The notes under the pieces are model-generated. The model saw nothing but the letters and a program-made list of their open reading frames with translations. It was not told the origin of the DNA and did not search any database. The translations under genes were made by a program, and so were the position numbers. A DNA stretch of 6,488 nucleotides from an uncultured Alphaproteobacteria bacterium (GTDB lineage: Bacteria; Pseudomonadota; Alphaproteobacteria; Caulobacterales; Caulobacteraceae). The stretch covers positions 1-6,488 of the forward strand of contig CAIYSH010000062.1 of the NCBI GenBank assembly GCA_903928755.1, written 5' to 3'. Positions within the stretch are counted from its first letter, which is position 1; each line of letters opens with the position of its first letter. Positions 1-5,148 of this stretch are shown piece after piece.

Positions 1-893
1 GACTCAGCGTCAGGCGCGATACGTTTTGCCATGCCCGAAAGGACCTTTCCCGCCCCGGCCTCCGCGAACCGGGTGACCCCACCCTCCCCAGCGAGCCAGA
101 CCATGCTCTCACGCCAACGAACGCGGCCGGTCACCTGCTCAACCAGCATCCTGCGGATCGCCTCAGGATCCAGAGTAGGCCGGGCGGTTACATTGGCGAC
201 CAGGGGGGCGCGAGGCGCGATGAGGGTGGCGCGGGCGAGCGCCTCTGCCATTTCATCTGCGGCAGGCTGCATCAACGGGCAATGAAATGGCGCAGAAACA
301 TTCAGCGGGATGGCCCTCGCACCAAGCTCCTTGGCTTTTTCGATGGCAAGATCCACAGCGGCCTTGCTGCCGGAGATCACCACATTGCCCGCATTGTTGT
401 CGTTTGCGACAACGCATATGCCGACTGCCGAACCAGCAAGGGCCGCAGCCTCGGCGAGGGCAACGTCGGATTTCGGACCGATGAGCGAGGCCATGGCCCC
501 CTCACCGACCGGCACGGCACGCTGCATGGCCTGCCCCCGCAGCTTCAACAGCCGCGCGGTGTCACCCAGAGTCAGGGCTCCGGTCGCGGCGAGCGCCGAA
601 TATTCTCCGAGGGAGTGCCCCGCCACGAACCCGGCCCGCTCGATTGCAATACCGAATTCCCTTTCCAGGGTGCGGATCACAGCAAGGCTGACCGCCATCA
701 GGGCGGGCTGAGCATTCTCGGTGAGGGTAAGCTGATCCTCCGGGCCCTCCTTCATAAGGGCAAAAAGTTTCTGCTCCAGAGCGTCGTCAACCTCCTGAAA
801 GACCTCACGCGCGGTCGCGAAGGCTTCAGCCAGGTCGACGCCCATGCCTAGGGCTTGGCTTCCCTGACCCGGAAACAGAAAGGCTAGGCTCAT
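1..893 (-). CDS. fabD: Malonyl-CoA:acyl-carrier-protein transacylase FabD (3' end off the window)
   Basis: FabD moves the malonyl group from malonyl-CoA to acyl carrier protein in the cytoplasm, supplying the extender unit for type II fatty acid synthesis. About 298 residues can be read from the ATG at 893; the family is usually 309-315 long, so only about a dozen C-terminal residues are missing beyond base 1. The N-terminus reads MSLAFLFPGQGSQ, the family signature with its oxyanion-hole glutamine. The nucleophile elbow GHSLG is at residues 92-96 (Ser94), the malonate-binding arginine at Arg119 (LKLRGQAM), the catalytic histidine in APFHCPLM (His204) and the conserved glutamine near Gln253. 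A GGGAG ribosome binding site precedes the start. All key residues are present, so it should be active. In most bacteria fabG and acpP follow, which would put them left of the window. It is divergent from the dehydrogenase at 1031. The gene is easily missed because it has no stop codon inside the window. Confidence 0.97.
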   Translation of the reverse strand, partial: MSLAFLFPGQGSQALGMGVDLAEAFATAREVFQEVDDALEQKLFALMKEGPEDQLTLTENAQPALMAVSLAVIRTLEREFGIAIERAGFVAGHSLGEYSALAATGALTLGDTARLLKLRGQAMQRAVPVGEGAMASLIGPKSDVALAEAAALAGSAVGICVVANDNNAGNVVISGSKAAVDLAIEKAKELGARAIPLNVSAPFHCPLMQPAADEMAEALARATLIAPRAPLVANVTARPTLDPEAIRRMLVEQVTGRVRWRESMVWLAGEGGVTRFAEAGAGKVLSGMAKRIAPDAE

Positions 894-1030
894 GGTTTAC
901 TCCCAAGGGTTGCCAGACTGGCGAAACGATCCTGAGCCATGGGTTAGGGGATTAGCCAGGCCCGGGCAACACTCTGGTCAATTCGAATACGGCACGACAC
1001 AATGGTGACTGCGAAATCGGGGAGGTCTTC
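894..1030. promoter_or_regulatory. Divergent intergenic region between fabD and the dehydrogenase gene
   Basis: This 137-bp gap separates two gene starts that point away from each other, so promoters for both should lie here. On the minus strand, towards fabD, TTGACC (981 down to 976) resembles a -35 box and is followed 19 bases later by GCTAATCC, which partly matches the Caulobacter-type -10 GCTANAWC; the spacing is longer than ideal. An 8-bp palindrome, ATTCGAAT, at 981-988 abuts the -35-like element. The dehydrogenase ribosome binding site GGGGAGG is at 1019-1025. That promoters are here is inferred from gene layout; the exact boxes are weak guesses. Confidence 0.4.
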
Positions 1031-2107
1031 ATGCGCGCCGTGGTCCGTCGTAACAAGCAGCTGATCTGCACCGATGTCGCTGATCTTTCGCCTGCAGCCG
1101 GACAGGTCCTGGTGCGCACCCTGGCCTGTGGCATCTGCGGCTCGGACCTGCATGCCCTCCACCATATGGAACACATGATGGAAACCTCTGCCAGAGCGGG
1201 AGGTGGAATGGGCACGGGATTTGATCCAACCCAGGATACGGTTTTCGGGCACGAATTCTGTGCGGAAATTCTTGATCACGGCCCCGGGACGACCGGAGCC
1301 CTGAAGGCGGGGACCCGGGTGGTCAGCCTTCCCGTGACCCTGACCGAAAATGGCGTAGAGGCCCTCGGCTACTCAAACCGGCTACCGGGGGGATTTGCCG
1401 AGCGGATGATCCTGTCCGAGGCCCTGCTTCTTGAGGTTCCGAATGGATTGGCCACGGATCAGGCGGCGCTGACCGAGCCCTTTGCTGTCGGCGCACACGC
1501 CGTGGCAAAGGCCCGGATGGACCGCGATTCGGTGGCTCTGGTGATTGGCTGTGGCCCGGTTGGCCTGGCCGTGATCGCCGGACTGAAGGCCAAGGGCCAT
1601 GGCCCCGTCATCGCCGCCGACTATTCACCCCGCCGCCGCAAGGCCGCTGAAATGCTGGGTGCAGACCTCGTAATCGATCCAGCTCAGGAGAGCCCCCATG
1701 CCAGATGGGAAGCCTTCGGGGTTCCAACCGCCAGGGCCGCACAGAATGCCGCCCGAATGATGGGCAGGACTTTCGGCAAGCCCGTGGTGTTTGAGTGCGT
1801 CGGATCGCCCGGCATTCTCCAGCATCTGATCGAAGCCGCGCCAGCCGGCAGCCAGATCGTGGTTGCGGGTGTCTGCATGGAAACCGACAAGATCGAACCT
1901 GCCATCGCCATCACCAAGGAGATCGAGCTGACCTTCGTGTTTGGATACACACCCGATGAGTTCGCCGGAACCCTGCGCCAGATTGCCGAGGGGGTCATTG
2001 ACGTCAGCGGCGTTGTCACCGGGAGGGTCGGTCTCGAGGATGTGGCCCAGGCGTTCGTCACGCTGGGCGATCCGGAATCCCATGTAAAGATCCTGGTCGA
2101 ACCTTAG
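1031..2107 (+). CDS. Zinc-dependent medium-chain alcohol dehydrogenase family protein
   Basis: A 358-residue cytoplasmic oxidoreductase of the medium-chain dehydrogenase superfamily, predicted to oxidise an alcohol or polyol, or reduce the matching carbonyl, with NAD(P). The N-terminal GroES-like domain has CGICGSD (residues 33-39, Cys36 as catalytic zinc ligand) and GHE (73-75, His74). LTEPFAV around Glu149 supplies the likely third ligand, as in sorbitol dehydrogenase. The Rossmann domain carries GCGPVGL (173-179), and Asp197 after the second strand favours NAD, although three arginines follow it. The four-cysteine structural zinc lobe is absent. Residues 41-70 form a His/Met/Gly-rich insertion between the first zinc Cys and GHE. 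A strong GGGGAGG site 5 bases upstream sets the ATG. The overall pattern suggests the threonine/idonate/sorbitol-dehydrogenase-like group; the substrate cannot be read from sequence. It is transcribed alone, divergent from fabD. Confidence 0.93.
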   Translation: MRAVVRRNKQLICTDVADLSPAAGQVLVRTLACGICGSDLHALHHMEHMMETSARAGGGMGTGFDPTQDTVFGHEFCAEILDHGPGTTGALKAGTRVVSLPVTLTENGVEALGYSNRLPGGFAERMILSEALLLEVPNGLATDQAALTEPFAVGAHAVAKARMDRDSVALVIGCGPVGLAVIAGLKAKGHGPVIAADYSPRRRKAAEMLGADLVIDPAQESPHARWEAFGVPTARAAQNAARMMGRTFGKPVVFECVGSPGILQHLIEAAPAGSQIVVAGVCMETDKIEPAIAITKEIELTFVFGYTPDEFAGTLRQIAEGVIDVSGVVTGRVGLEDVAQAFVTLGDPESHVKILVEP

Positions 2108-2177
2108 GTCGGCAGCCCGGCGGCCAGGCCATTCCGCAGCGTCTCGGATGCCTGACCTGATGAGCGGGACAGCGCGC

Positions 2178-2381
2178 CTACCCTACGAAGCCGAGTTCGC
2201 CGTGAACATCCACCCGACAGGGCGATCCGGCATCCTGGCAGGCCCGGGCCAACTTGTTCGCCGCCGCCTTGGCTTCATCCTTGGTGCCGAAGTTTTCAAT
2301 CGGCCCATCTTCCAGCTGGACGGACCATCCGCCATTGGCGGGGGCGACCTTGACCAGTTTCCGGGCAAGACTTGGACGCAT
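2178..2381 (-). CDS. Small DUF2188-like protein
   Basis: A protein of about 67 residues starting MRPSLARKLVKVAP. The central GGWSVQLEDG, followed by F-T-K-DEAKAAANKLAR and then VDVHGELG, resembles the DUF2188 pattern: a Trp-containing strand pair, a helix full of Ala/Lys, then a terminal strand with a VHG/G motif. No biochemical function is established for that family, so none is assigned. The start is uncertain: ATG at 2381 has an AGG 9 bases upstream, ATG at 2387 has the same AGG only 3 bases away, and a GTG at 2399 is also in frame. It begins 22-41 bases after the stop of the upstream 85-residue gene on the same strand, so the two are probably co-transcribed. It converges on the dehydrogenase, with about 70 bases between the stops. 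The family call comes from pattern resemblance only. Confidence 0.68.
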   Translation of the reverse strand: MRPSLARKLVKVAPANGGWSVQLEDGPIENFGTKDEAKAAANKLARACQDAGSPCRVDVHGELGFVG

Positions 2382-2421
2382 ACCCATCAGCCTGCACACT
2401 GCAGATCAGGAAGCCGCAGGA

Positions 2422-2679
2422 TCATGCGCTGACCCTTTCGAGCTGGCTGGTTTCGCCCTTGAGAACCTTGACCCCAAGAAAGTGCATTTCACCATTCCGG
2501 AAATCAATATCGGCCACGGCAACGCTGGGATGCCGCTTCAGGGCTGAGTCATCACGAGGGGTCAGATGCAGCACCAGTGAACTCAGATCCGCACCTTCAG
2601 CCAGGGCCTGTTCGATTTCGGTCCTGAGACTCAGGATGGACTGGCCAGACGAAACTGGACTTGTGGATTTAGGGCGCAT
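2422..2679 (-). CDS. Hypothetical protein, 85 residues
   Basis: I do not recognise this protein. The ATG at 2679 is supported by an AAAGGA ribosome binding site 5 bases upstream. The N-terminus (residues 1-17) is Ser/Pro-rich and probably disordered. Residues 17-32 (LRTEIEQALAEGADLS) look like an amphipathic helix. Residues 35-75 alternate hydrophobic and polar residues as in beta strands (SLVLHL, VAVADIDF, MHFLGVKVL). There is no signal peptide, membrane segment or cysteine. It is the first gene of a probable two-gene operon with the DUF2188-like gene, and it is divergent from the cold-shock gene across a 380-bp gap. Good ribosome binding site, GC-rich third positions and operon-like layout support a real gene. 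Confidence 0.75.
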   Translation of the reverse strand: MRPKSTSPVSSGQSILSLRTEIEQALAEGADLSSLVLHLTPRDDSALKRHPSVAVADIDFRNGEMHFLGVKVLKGETSQLERVSA

Positions 2680-2815
2680 TCGGGTCCTTTGAGGGCTCTT
2701 ACCAGACGTTTCGGCGAGATATCCGAGTTGACGGGGCGCATTTCGCCTCGGCGTCTTAGAGCCAGCCTAAATTTCACTATGCGCGGATTGAGAAAAAATT
2801 CACACTTCAATCTTG

Positions 2816-2825
2816 GGCAATTGCC
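2816..2825. repeat. 10-bp perfect palindrome GGCAATTGCC
   Basis: Fully self-complementary 10-mer and the leftmost of three dyads in the AT-rich island. It shares the GCAATT core with sites at 2871 and 2888. It may be a regulator-binding site; no regulator family is identified. Confidence 0.5.
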
Positions 2826-2833
2826 ATTTTACA

Positions 2834-2859
2834 CGAGGAAAAAAGCACGGTTTTCCTCG
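2834..2859. repeat. 9-bp perfect inverted repeat CGAGGAAAA / TTTTCCTCG, 8-nt spacer
   Basis: The arms at 2834-2842 and 2851-2859 are exactly complementary around the spacer AAGCACGG. In RNA it would be a hairpin, but neither strand has a U-run directly after the stem, so it is a poor terminator. As DNA, the arms are about 17 bp apart centre to centre, as for a dimeric operator. Its role in the gap between two divergent genes is inferred. Confidence 0.55.
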
Positions 2860-2863
2860 CTGA

Positions 2864-2880
2864 TTTTAATGCAATTAAAA
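2864..2880. repeat. 17-bp dyad TTTTAAT-GCA-ATTAAAA
   Basis: Perfect 7-bp AT-only arms flank a 3-base centre. It superficially resembles alphaproteobacterial TTAA-type sites, but the TTAA halves are 5 bases apart, whereas CtrA sites have 6-7, so it is not called a CtrA box. It may be an operator or an UP-like element for a nearby promoter. Confidence 0.5.
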
Positions 2881-3012
2881 ATATCGAGCAATTAACCTAG
2901 TATTTCCGGTTTTAGTATTTAAACTAGAGACATCGATCTCTGCTGCGCAACGCTCCTTTAAGCCCACTCGCTCGCGCGGGATGTTTGAAAGCCGACCTTT
3001 TCAGATTCGATC

Positions 3013-3034
3013 TCCGCCGGGCTCTTCCGGCGGA
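3013..3034 (+). promoter_or_regulatory. GC-rich hairpin in the cold-shock gene leader
   Basis: TCCGCCGG (3013-3020) and CCGGCGGA (3027-3034) form a perfect 8-bp stem with a GCTCTT loop. The hairpin ends 14 bases before the GGAGG ribosome binding site (3049-3053) and should be very stable in the mRNA. Known cspA leaders control stability and translation by temperature-dependent folding; a similar role here is inferred from position only. Confidence 0.55.
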
Positions 3035-3059
3035 TTCGCACCCACTACGGAGGCTGAAA

Positions 3060-3269
3060 ATGGCTACCGGTACTGTCAAATGGTTCAACACCACCAAGGG
3101 CTTCGGCTTCATTCAACCCACTGACGGCGGCAAGGACGTGTTCGTACACATCTCGGCCGTTGAACGTTCGGACCTGAATGGCCTGCATGAAGGTCAAACC
3201 GTTTCCTACGAACTCGAGCGCGATCAGCGTTCGGGCAAGGAAAGCGCTGTCCAACTGAAGAACGCCTAG
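3060..3269 (+). CDS. cspA: Cold-shock domain protein (CspA family)
   Basis: A 69-residue single cold-shock domain protein that binds single-stranded RNA and DNA and acts as an RNA chaperone in the cytoplasm. The five-stranded OB fold is evident: MATGTVKWFN at the start, RNP1 KGFGFI (residues 13-18) and RNP2 VFVHIS (27-32), with aromatic Trp8, Phe15, Phe17, Phe28 and His30 on the nucleic-acid face. Length matches the family exactly. The ATG at 3060 is set by GGAGG 6 bases upstream; an in-frame ATG at 2985 would add 25 residues that run through the leader hairpin and do not belong to the fold, so it is rejected. It has a long leader and its own terminator, so it is monocistronic. Bacteria often carry several paralogues, so the symbol is a family-level label and cold induction is not shown. 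Confidence 0.96.
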   Translation: MATGTVKWFNTTKGFGFIQPTDGGKDVFVHISAVERSDLNGLHEGQTVSYELERDQRSGKESAVQLKNA

Positions 3270-3276
3270 GAATTTT

Positions 3277-3298
3277 GACTGCGGCTTCGGTCGCGGTC
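3277..3298 (+). other. Small hairpin between the cold-shock stop codon and the terminator
   Basis: GACTGCG (3277-3283) pairs with CGCGGTC (3292-3298) through seven pairs including one G-T wobble, with loop GCTTCGGT. It lies 8 bases before the main terminator stem and has no U-run. It could protect the mRNA 3' end or simply be incidental. Confidence 0.35.
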
Positions 3299-3305
3299 GA
3301 CATTC

Positions 3306-3343
3306 AGGGACCGACGCTCCAGCGGTGTCGGTCCCTTTTCTTT
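3306..3343 (+). terminator. Intrinsic terminator of the cold-shock gene
   Basis: AGGGACCGAC (3306-3315) pairs perfectly with GTCGGTCCCT (3327-3336). The stem is followed by TTTCTTT, giving the classic GC-rich stem plus U-run. It begins 36 bases after the cold-shock stop codon and separates that gene from the small membrane-protein gene. Confidence 0.93.
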
Positions 3344-3409
3344 GCGCCATTGGCAGATTTGGGCAGAGCGCCTAATGCAGGGCCCTGGACCGGCTCAGGA
3401 TATGATACC

Positions 3410-3553
3410 GTGGACGAACCCCAAGTTGATGAAATCAGGCGTCAGGCCCGCAACAAGCTTTTCGGGCGGATCATGATCCTGGCCTTCGGACTTCTGCTGC
3501 TGGCCCAGGTCGCGCCCATGCTTTTGCGCATGTTTCGACATCTCCCCGCCTGA
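3410..3553 (+). CDS. Small single-pass membrane protein, 47 residues
   Basis: An unrecognised small protein beginning VDEPQVDEIRRQARN from a GTG at 3410 (initiator Met). AGGA at 3397-3400, 9 bases upstream, supports this start. Residues 1-16 are charged, residues 17-36 form one hydrophobic segment (LFGRIMILAFGLLLLAQVAP), and the tail is short and basic. It is likely an inner-membrane peptide with a cytoplasmic charged N-terminus. An in-frame upstream start at 3275 would translate through the cold-shock terminator and is rejected. A weak promoter-like pair lies upstream: TTGGCA (3350-3355), 17 bases, TAATGC (3373-3378). The gene sits between a terminator and the CMD-family gene and could be co-transcribed with the latter. 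Function unknown. Confidence 0.58.
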   Translation: MDEPQVDEIRRQARNKLFGRIMILAFGLLLLAQVAPMLLRMFRHLPA

Positions 3554-3584
3554 AGACGCAAACAGGATTTGAAACCTCTGGATC

Positions 3585-3615
3585 CTCCCCTGTAATCTGC
3601 AGGGAAACAGGGGAG
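3585..3615 (+). promoter_or_regulatory. Inverted repeat that includes the CMD-gene ribosome binding site
   Basis: CTCCCCTGT (3585-3593) and ACAGGGGAG (3607-3615) are perfectly complementary over 9 bp with a 13-base loop. The right arm contains GGGGAG (3610-3615), the Shine-Dalgarno sequence 7 bases before the ATG at 3623. Folding of the mRNA would therefore bury the ribosome binding site. No U-run follows, so it is not a terminator. Control of translation is inferred; the complementarity is seen directly. Confidence 0.6.
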
Positions 3616-3622
3616 AAATTTC

Positions 3623-4192
3623 ATGCGACTGACGTCACCACGCATAGCGCCGGTTGCAGACAGCGGGCTTACGCCCGAACAGGCGGAAATCCTCGCCCCC
3701 ATGGCGGCCAGTGGTCGCGTGCTGAATGTTTTCCGCACCATGGTCAATGCACCCAAGGCCGCGAGGGGATTCCTGGCCTGGGGCGGTTATGTCCTCTCCC
3801 GCAGGAATGATCTGCCGGCCAGGGACCGCGAAATCGTCGTCCTGCGGATCGGATATCTATGCAAGTCCGGCTATGAGTGGACCCAGCACGTGGACATCGG
3901 AAAGCGCGATGGCCTGACGGATCAGGAAATCGACTGGATCAAGATCGGCTCAGGGGCTCCCGGCTGGAAGGCCGCGGACAAGGCCCTCCTCCAGGCCGCG
4001 GATGAACTCCACCACGATCAGTTCATAACCACGCCTACCTGGAGCGCCCTCAAGGCCCATTTCACGGACAAGCAGTGCATGGACGTGGTCTTCACCGCAG
4101 GCCAGTACACGCAGGTTTCCATGATACTGAACAGCTTCGGCGTGCAGCTTGATGAAGGCCAGGTCCTGGACCCTGACCTCAAGGGATTCTGA
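3623..4192 (+). CDS. Carboxymuconolactone decarboxylase (CMD/AhpD-fold) family protein
   Basis: A 189-residue, mostly helical protein of the CMD family. The core helix pair reads LPARDREIVVLRIGYLC (64-80) followed by YEWTQHVDIGKRDGLT (84-99), the typical 'RDRE-V-LR-a-YEW-QH-a--GLt' signature of many actinobacterial and proteobacterial members; a C-terminal helix (143-170) packs against it. In the peroxidase-type AhpD the helix carries CxxCxxxH. Here the two cysteine positions before His89 are Ser82 and Glu85, and only Cys80 is nearby, so thiol peroxidase activity is unlikely. Glu85 and His89 could still serve acid-base chemistry as in lactone decarboxylases. The ATG at 3623 follows GGGGAG, part of a hairpin. 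The gene is followed by a convergent thioesterase gene 54 bases away. The substrate is unknown; a decarboxylase of an aromatic or lactone intermediate is possible but unproven. Confidence 0.9.
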   Translation: MRLTSPRIAPVADSGLTPEQAEILAPMAASGRVLNVFRTMVNAPKAARGFLAWGGYVLSRRNDLPARDREIVVLRIGYLCKSGYEWTQHVDIGKRDGLTDQEIDWIKIGSGAPGWKAADKALLQAADELHHDQFITTPTWSALKAHFTDKQCMDVVFTAGQYTQVSMILNSFGVQLDEGQVLDPDLKGF

Positions 4193-4246
4193 GTGATCCA
4201 TGGGGAGCAGGGCCGGCACCCTGGCACCCGCATATTCCCCTGACAC

Positions 4247-5044
4247 CTATTTGGGCGGCAAACGCTTCTGGGCGAGGGCTGCGCAGGTTGCCGTTCCGAT
4301 GGGACCCTCACGGTCATATAGCCAGGTCTCGCCAATGGCGACGCCATCCGTGGCGTGGTGGTTCACGGACTCAAAGCCAACCCAGTCTCCCACCATGGCC
4401 CGGTGGAGATAAACCGTGACGTCGGTATTGATATAGGCCAGGCCCTTGTCACGGGAGGCATTGGCAAACGGACTGCAGAAGTCGGCCGCGACAGCAACCC
4501 GCTGGAAGGGAGTCAGCGGAACTCCGGCGACCAGTTCGCGCACTTCGCTCATCCAGATCCTGCGGGGCCCGGGATCTCCAAAACCGCCGGCAATCTGCCG
4601 GGTGGCCCACATACCGCCCATCGGCGATCGGCTGTTGGGCAGGGGTTCGATGGTTTCAGGCAGGGGGGCATCCCAGTTCGGTGGGCTCCATGTTGAGCCT
4701 TCCGGGTTTTCCGTCCGACGCAGGAACTGGCAGGTCGCCTAGGCCATGCTGATGCCGCCAGAGAGGAACTCAGCCTCCGTCATCCGGATCCGTCCACCTT
4801 CGCGGATCAGGGTTGTCCGGATCTCCACAGGATCAAAGCCTGGCAGCTTGTACATATCGACCGTGAGCCGGGCGGGCGTGAACTCTTCCCCGCCGAATGC
4901 CGCCTCCAGGCCATGCCCCAGCAGGCCTATGACCACACGGCCATGAAGGGATCGATTGCCCCAGGGGCCACGACCTGAATCCTGGGGGATGAAATGATCC
5001 CCCTCTCGAACATAAAAGGGCTGGTTTTCCATGGCGGGATACAT
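4247..5044 (-). pseudogene. Double-hotdog acyl-CoA thioesterase family gene, interrupted by an in-frame amber codon
   Basis: Intact, this would be a protein of about 265 residues of the TesB-like/4HBT_3 thioesterase family, which hydrolyses acyl-CoA to free acid and CoA. From the ATG at 5044 the first 101 residues form the N-terminal hotdog, including RGPWGNRSLHGRVVIGLLGH, an LTVDMYKLPGF strand and EGGRIRMTEAEFLSGG. Codon 102 (4741-4739) is TAG. The same frame then continues with ATCQFLRRTENPEG, a linker, and the C-terminal hotdog (WMSEVREL, AADFCSPFANA, YINTDVTVYLHR, AIGETWLYDREGPIG) to a TAG at 4247-4249. No frameshift is needed: both halves share one frame. The break falls in the last strand region of the first hotdog. 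The next in-frame ATG (4621) has no ribosome binding site, so separate expression of the second half is unlikely. The 5044 start also lacks a strong site; an in-frame ATG at 5032 is an alternative. Confidence 0.82.
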
Positions 5045-5148
5045 GCCAGAAAATCCGGCCGTGTCGAGCCACCCTTGACCTTGATCAATGCACAGGAAGC
5101 CGCCTGCCCCACACCTTCCTGCACATTGACGCTATTCAGGAGGGCCGA
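5045..5148. promoter_or_regulatory. Divergent intergenic region with an inverted repeat
   Basis: This 104-bp gap separates the interrupted thioesterase gene (left) from the SRPBCC gene (right), so both promoters are expected here. CAGGAAG (5093-5099) and CTTCCTG (5115-5121) are inverted with centres 22 bp apart, about two helical turns, as for a dimeric regulator. The SRPBCC ribosome binding site AGGAGG is at 5138-5143. I found no convincing -35/-10 pair. Confidence 0.35.

Larger units (their letters stand above)
2680..3059. promoter_or_regulatory. Long divergent regulatory region with an AT-rich island and the cold-shock leader
   Basis: This 380-bp gap holds no convincing gene. Its core, roughly 2765-2935, is conspicuously AT-rich in an otherwise GC-rich window. 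It contains three perfect dyads (2816-2825, 2834-2859, 2864-2880), GCAATTAA twice (2871, 2888), TAGTATTT twice (2898, 2913) and a small hairpin (AGAGA/TCTCT, 2926-2941). Likely contents are the promoter and operators of the cold-shock gene to the right and of the two small genes to the left. A start point near 2925-2935 would give the cold-shock mRNA a leader of about 125-135 nt, comparable with the long structured leaders of known cspA genes. One possible promoter is TTAACC (2892-2897), 18 bases, then TATTTA (2916-2921); it is weak. Regulatory role is inferred; the motifs are seen directly. Confidence 0.6.

Noticed and set aside
282..851. 189-codon plus-strand open frame opposite fabD
   Set aside because: It is antisense to an unmistakable FabD with all catalytic residues; the frame is open because of GC-rich codon bias, and its low-complexity translation resembles no family.
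2728..2756. TTGACG as a Caulobacter-type -35 box
   Set aside because: No acceptable -10 (GCTANAWC or TATAAT-like) lies at a usable spacing on the plus strand.
2689..2895. 68-codon plus-strand frame upstream of the cold-shock gene
   Set aside because: No ribosome binding site, it spans the dyad cluster and the composition break, and its translation looks random (basic, Asn/Lys/Phe-rich at the end).
2864..2896. CtrA binding site
   Set aside because: TTAA halves are spaced 5 or 13 bases, not the 6-7 required.
2985..3059. 25-residue N-terminal extension of the cold-shock protein
   Set aside because: It runs through the leader hairpin and the GGAGG site; the family starts exactly at the downstream ATG and length (69) fits.
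3275..3409. 45-residue N-terminal extension of the small membrane protein
   Set aside because: It would translate through the intrinsic terminator of the cold-shock gene; the GTG at 3410 has its own ribosome binding site.
4201..4246. Bidirectional terminator between the CMD gene and the thioesterase gene
   Set aside because: Only a 5-bp stem (CAGGG/CCCTG) without a U-run on either strand.
4927..5124. Minus-strand frame overlapping the thioesterase N-terminus, considered as a displaced 5' part of that gene
   Set aside because: It is in a different frame, has no family resemblance, and the thioesterase N-terminus is already complete at residues 1-101 in its own frame.
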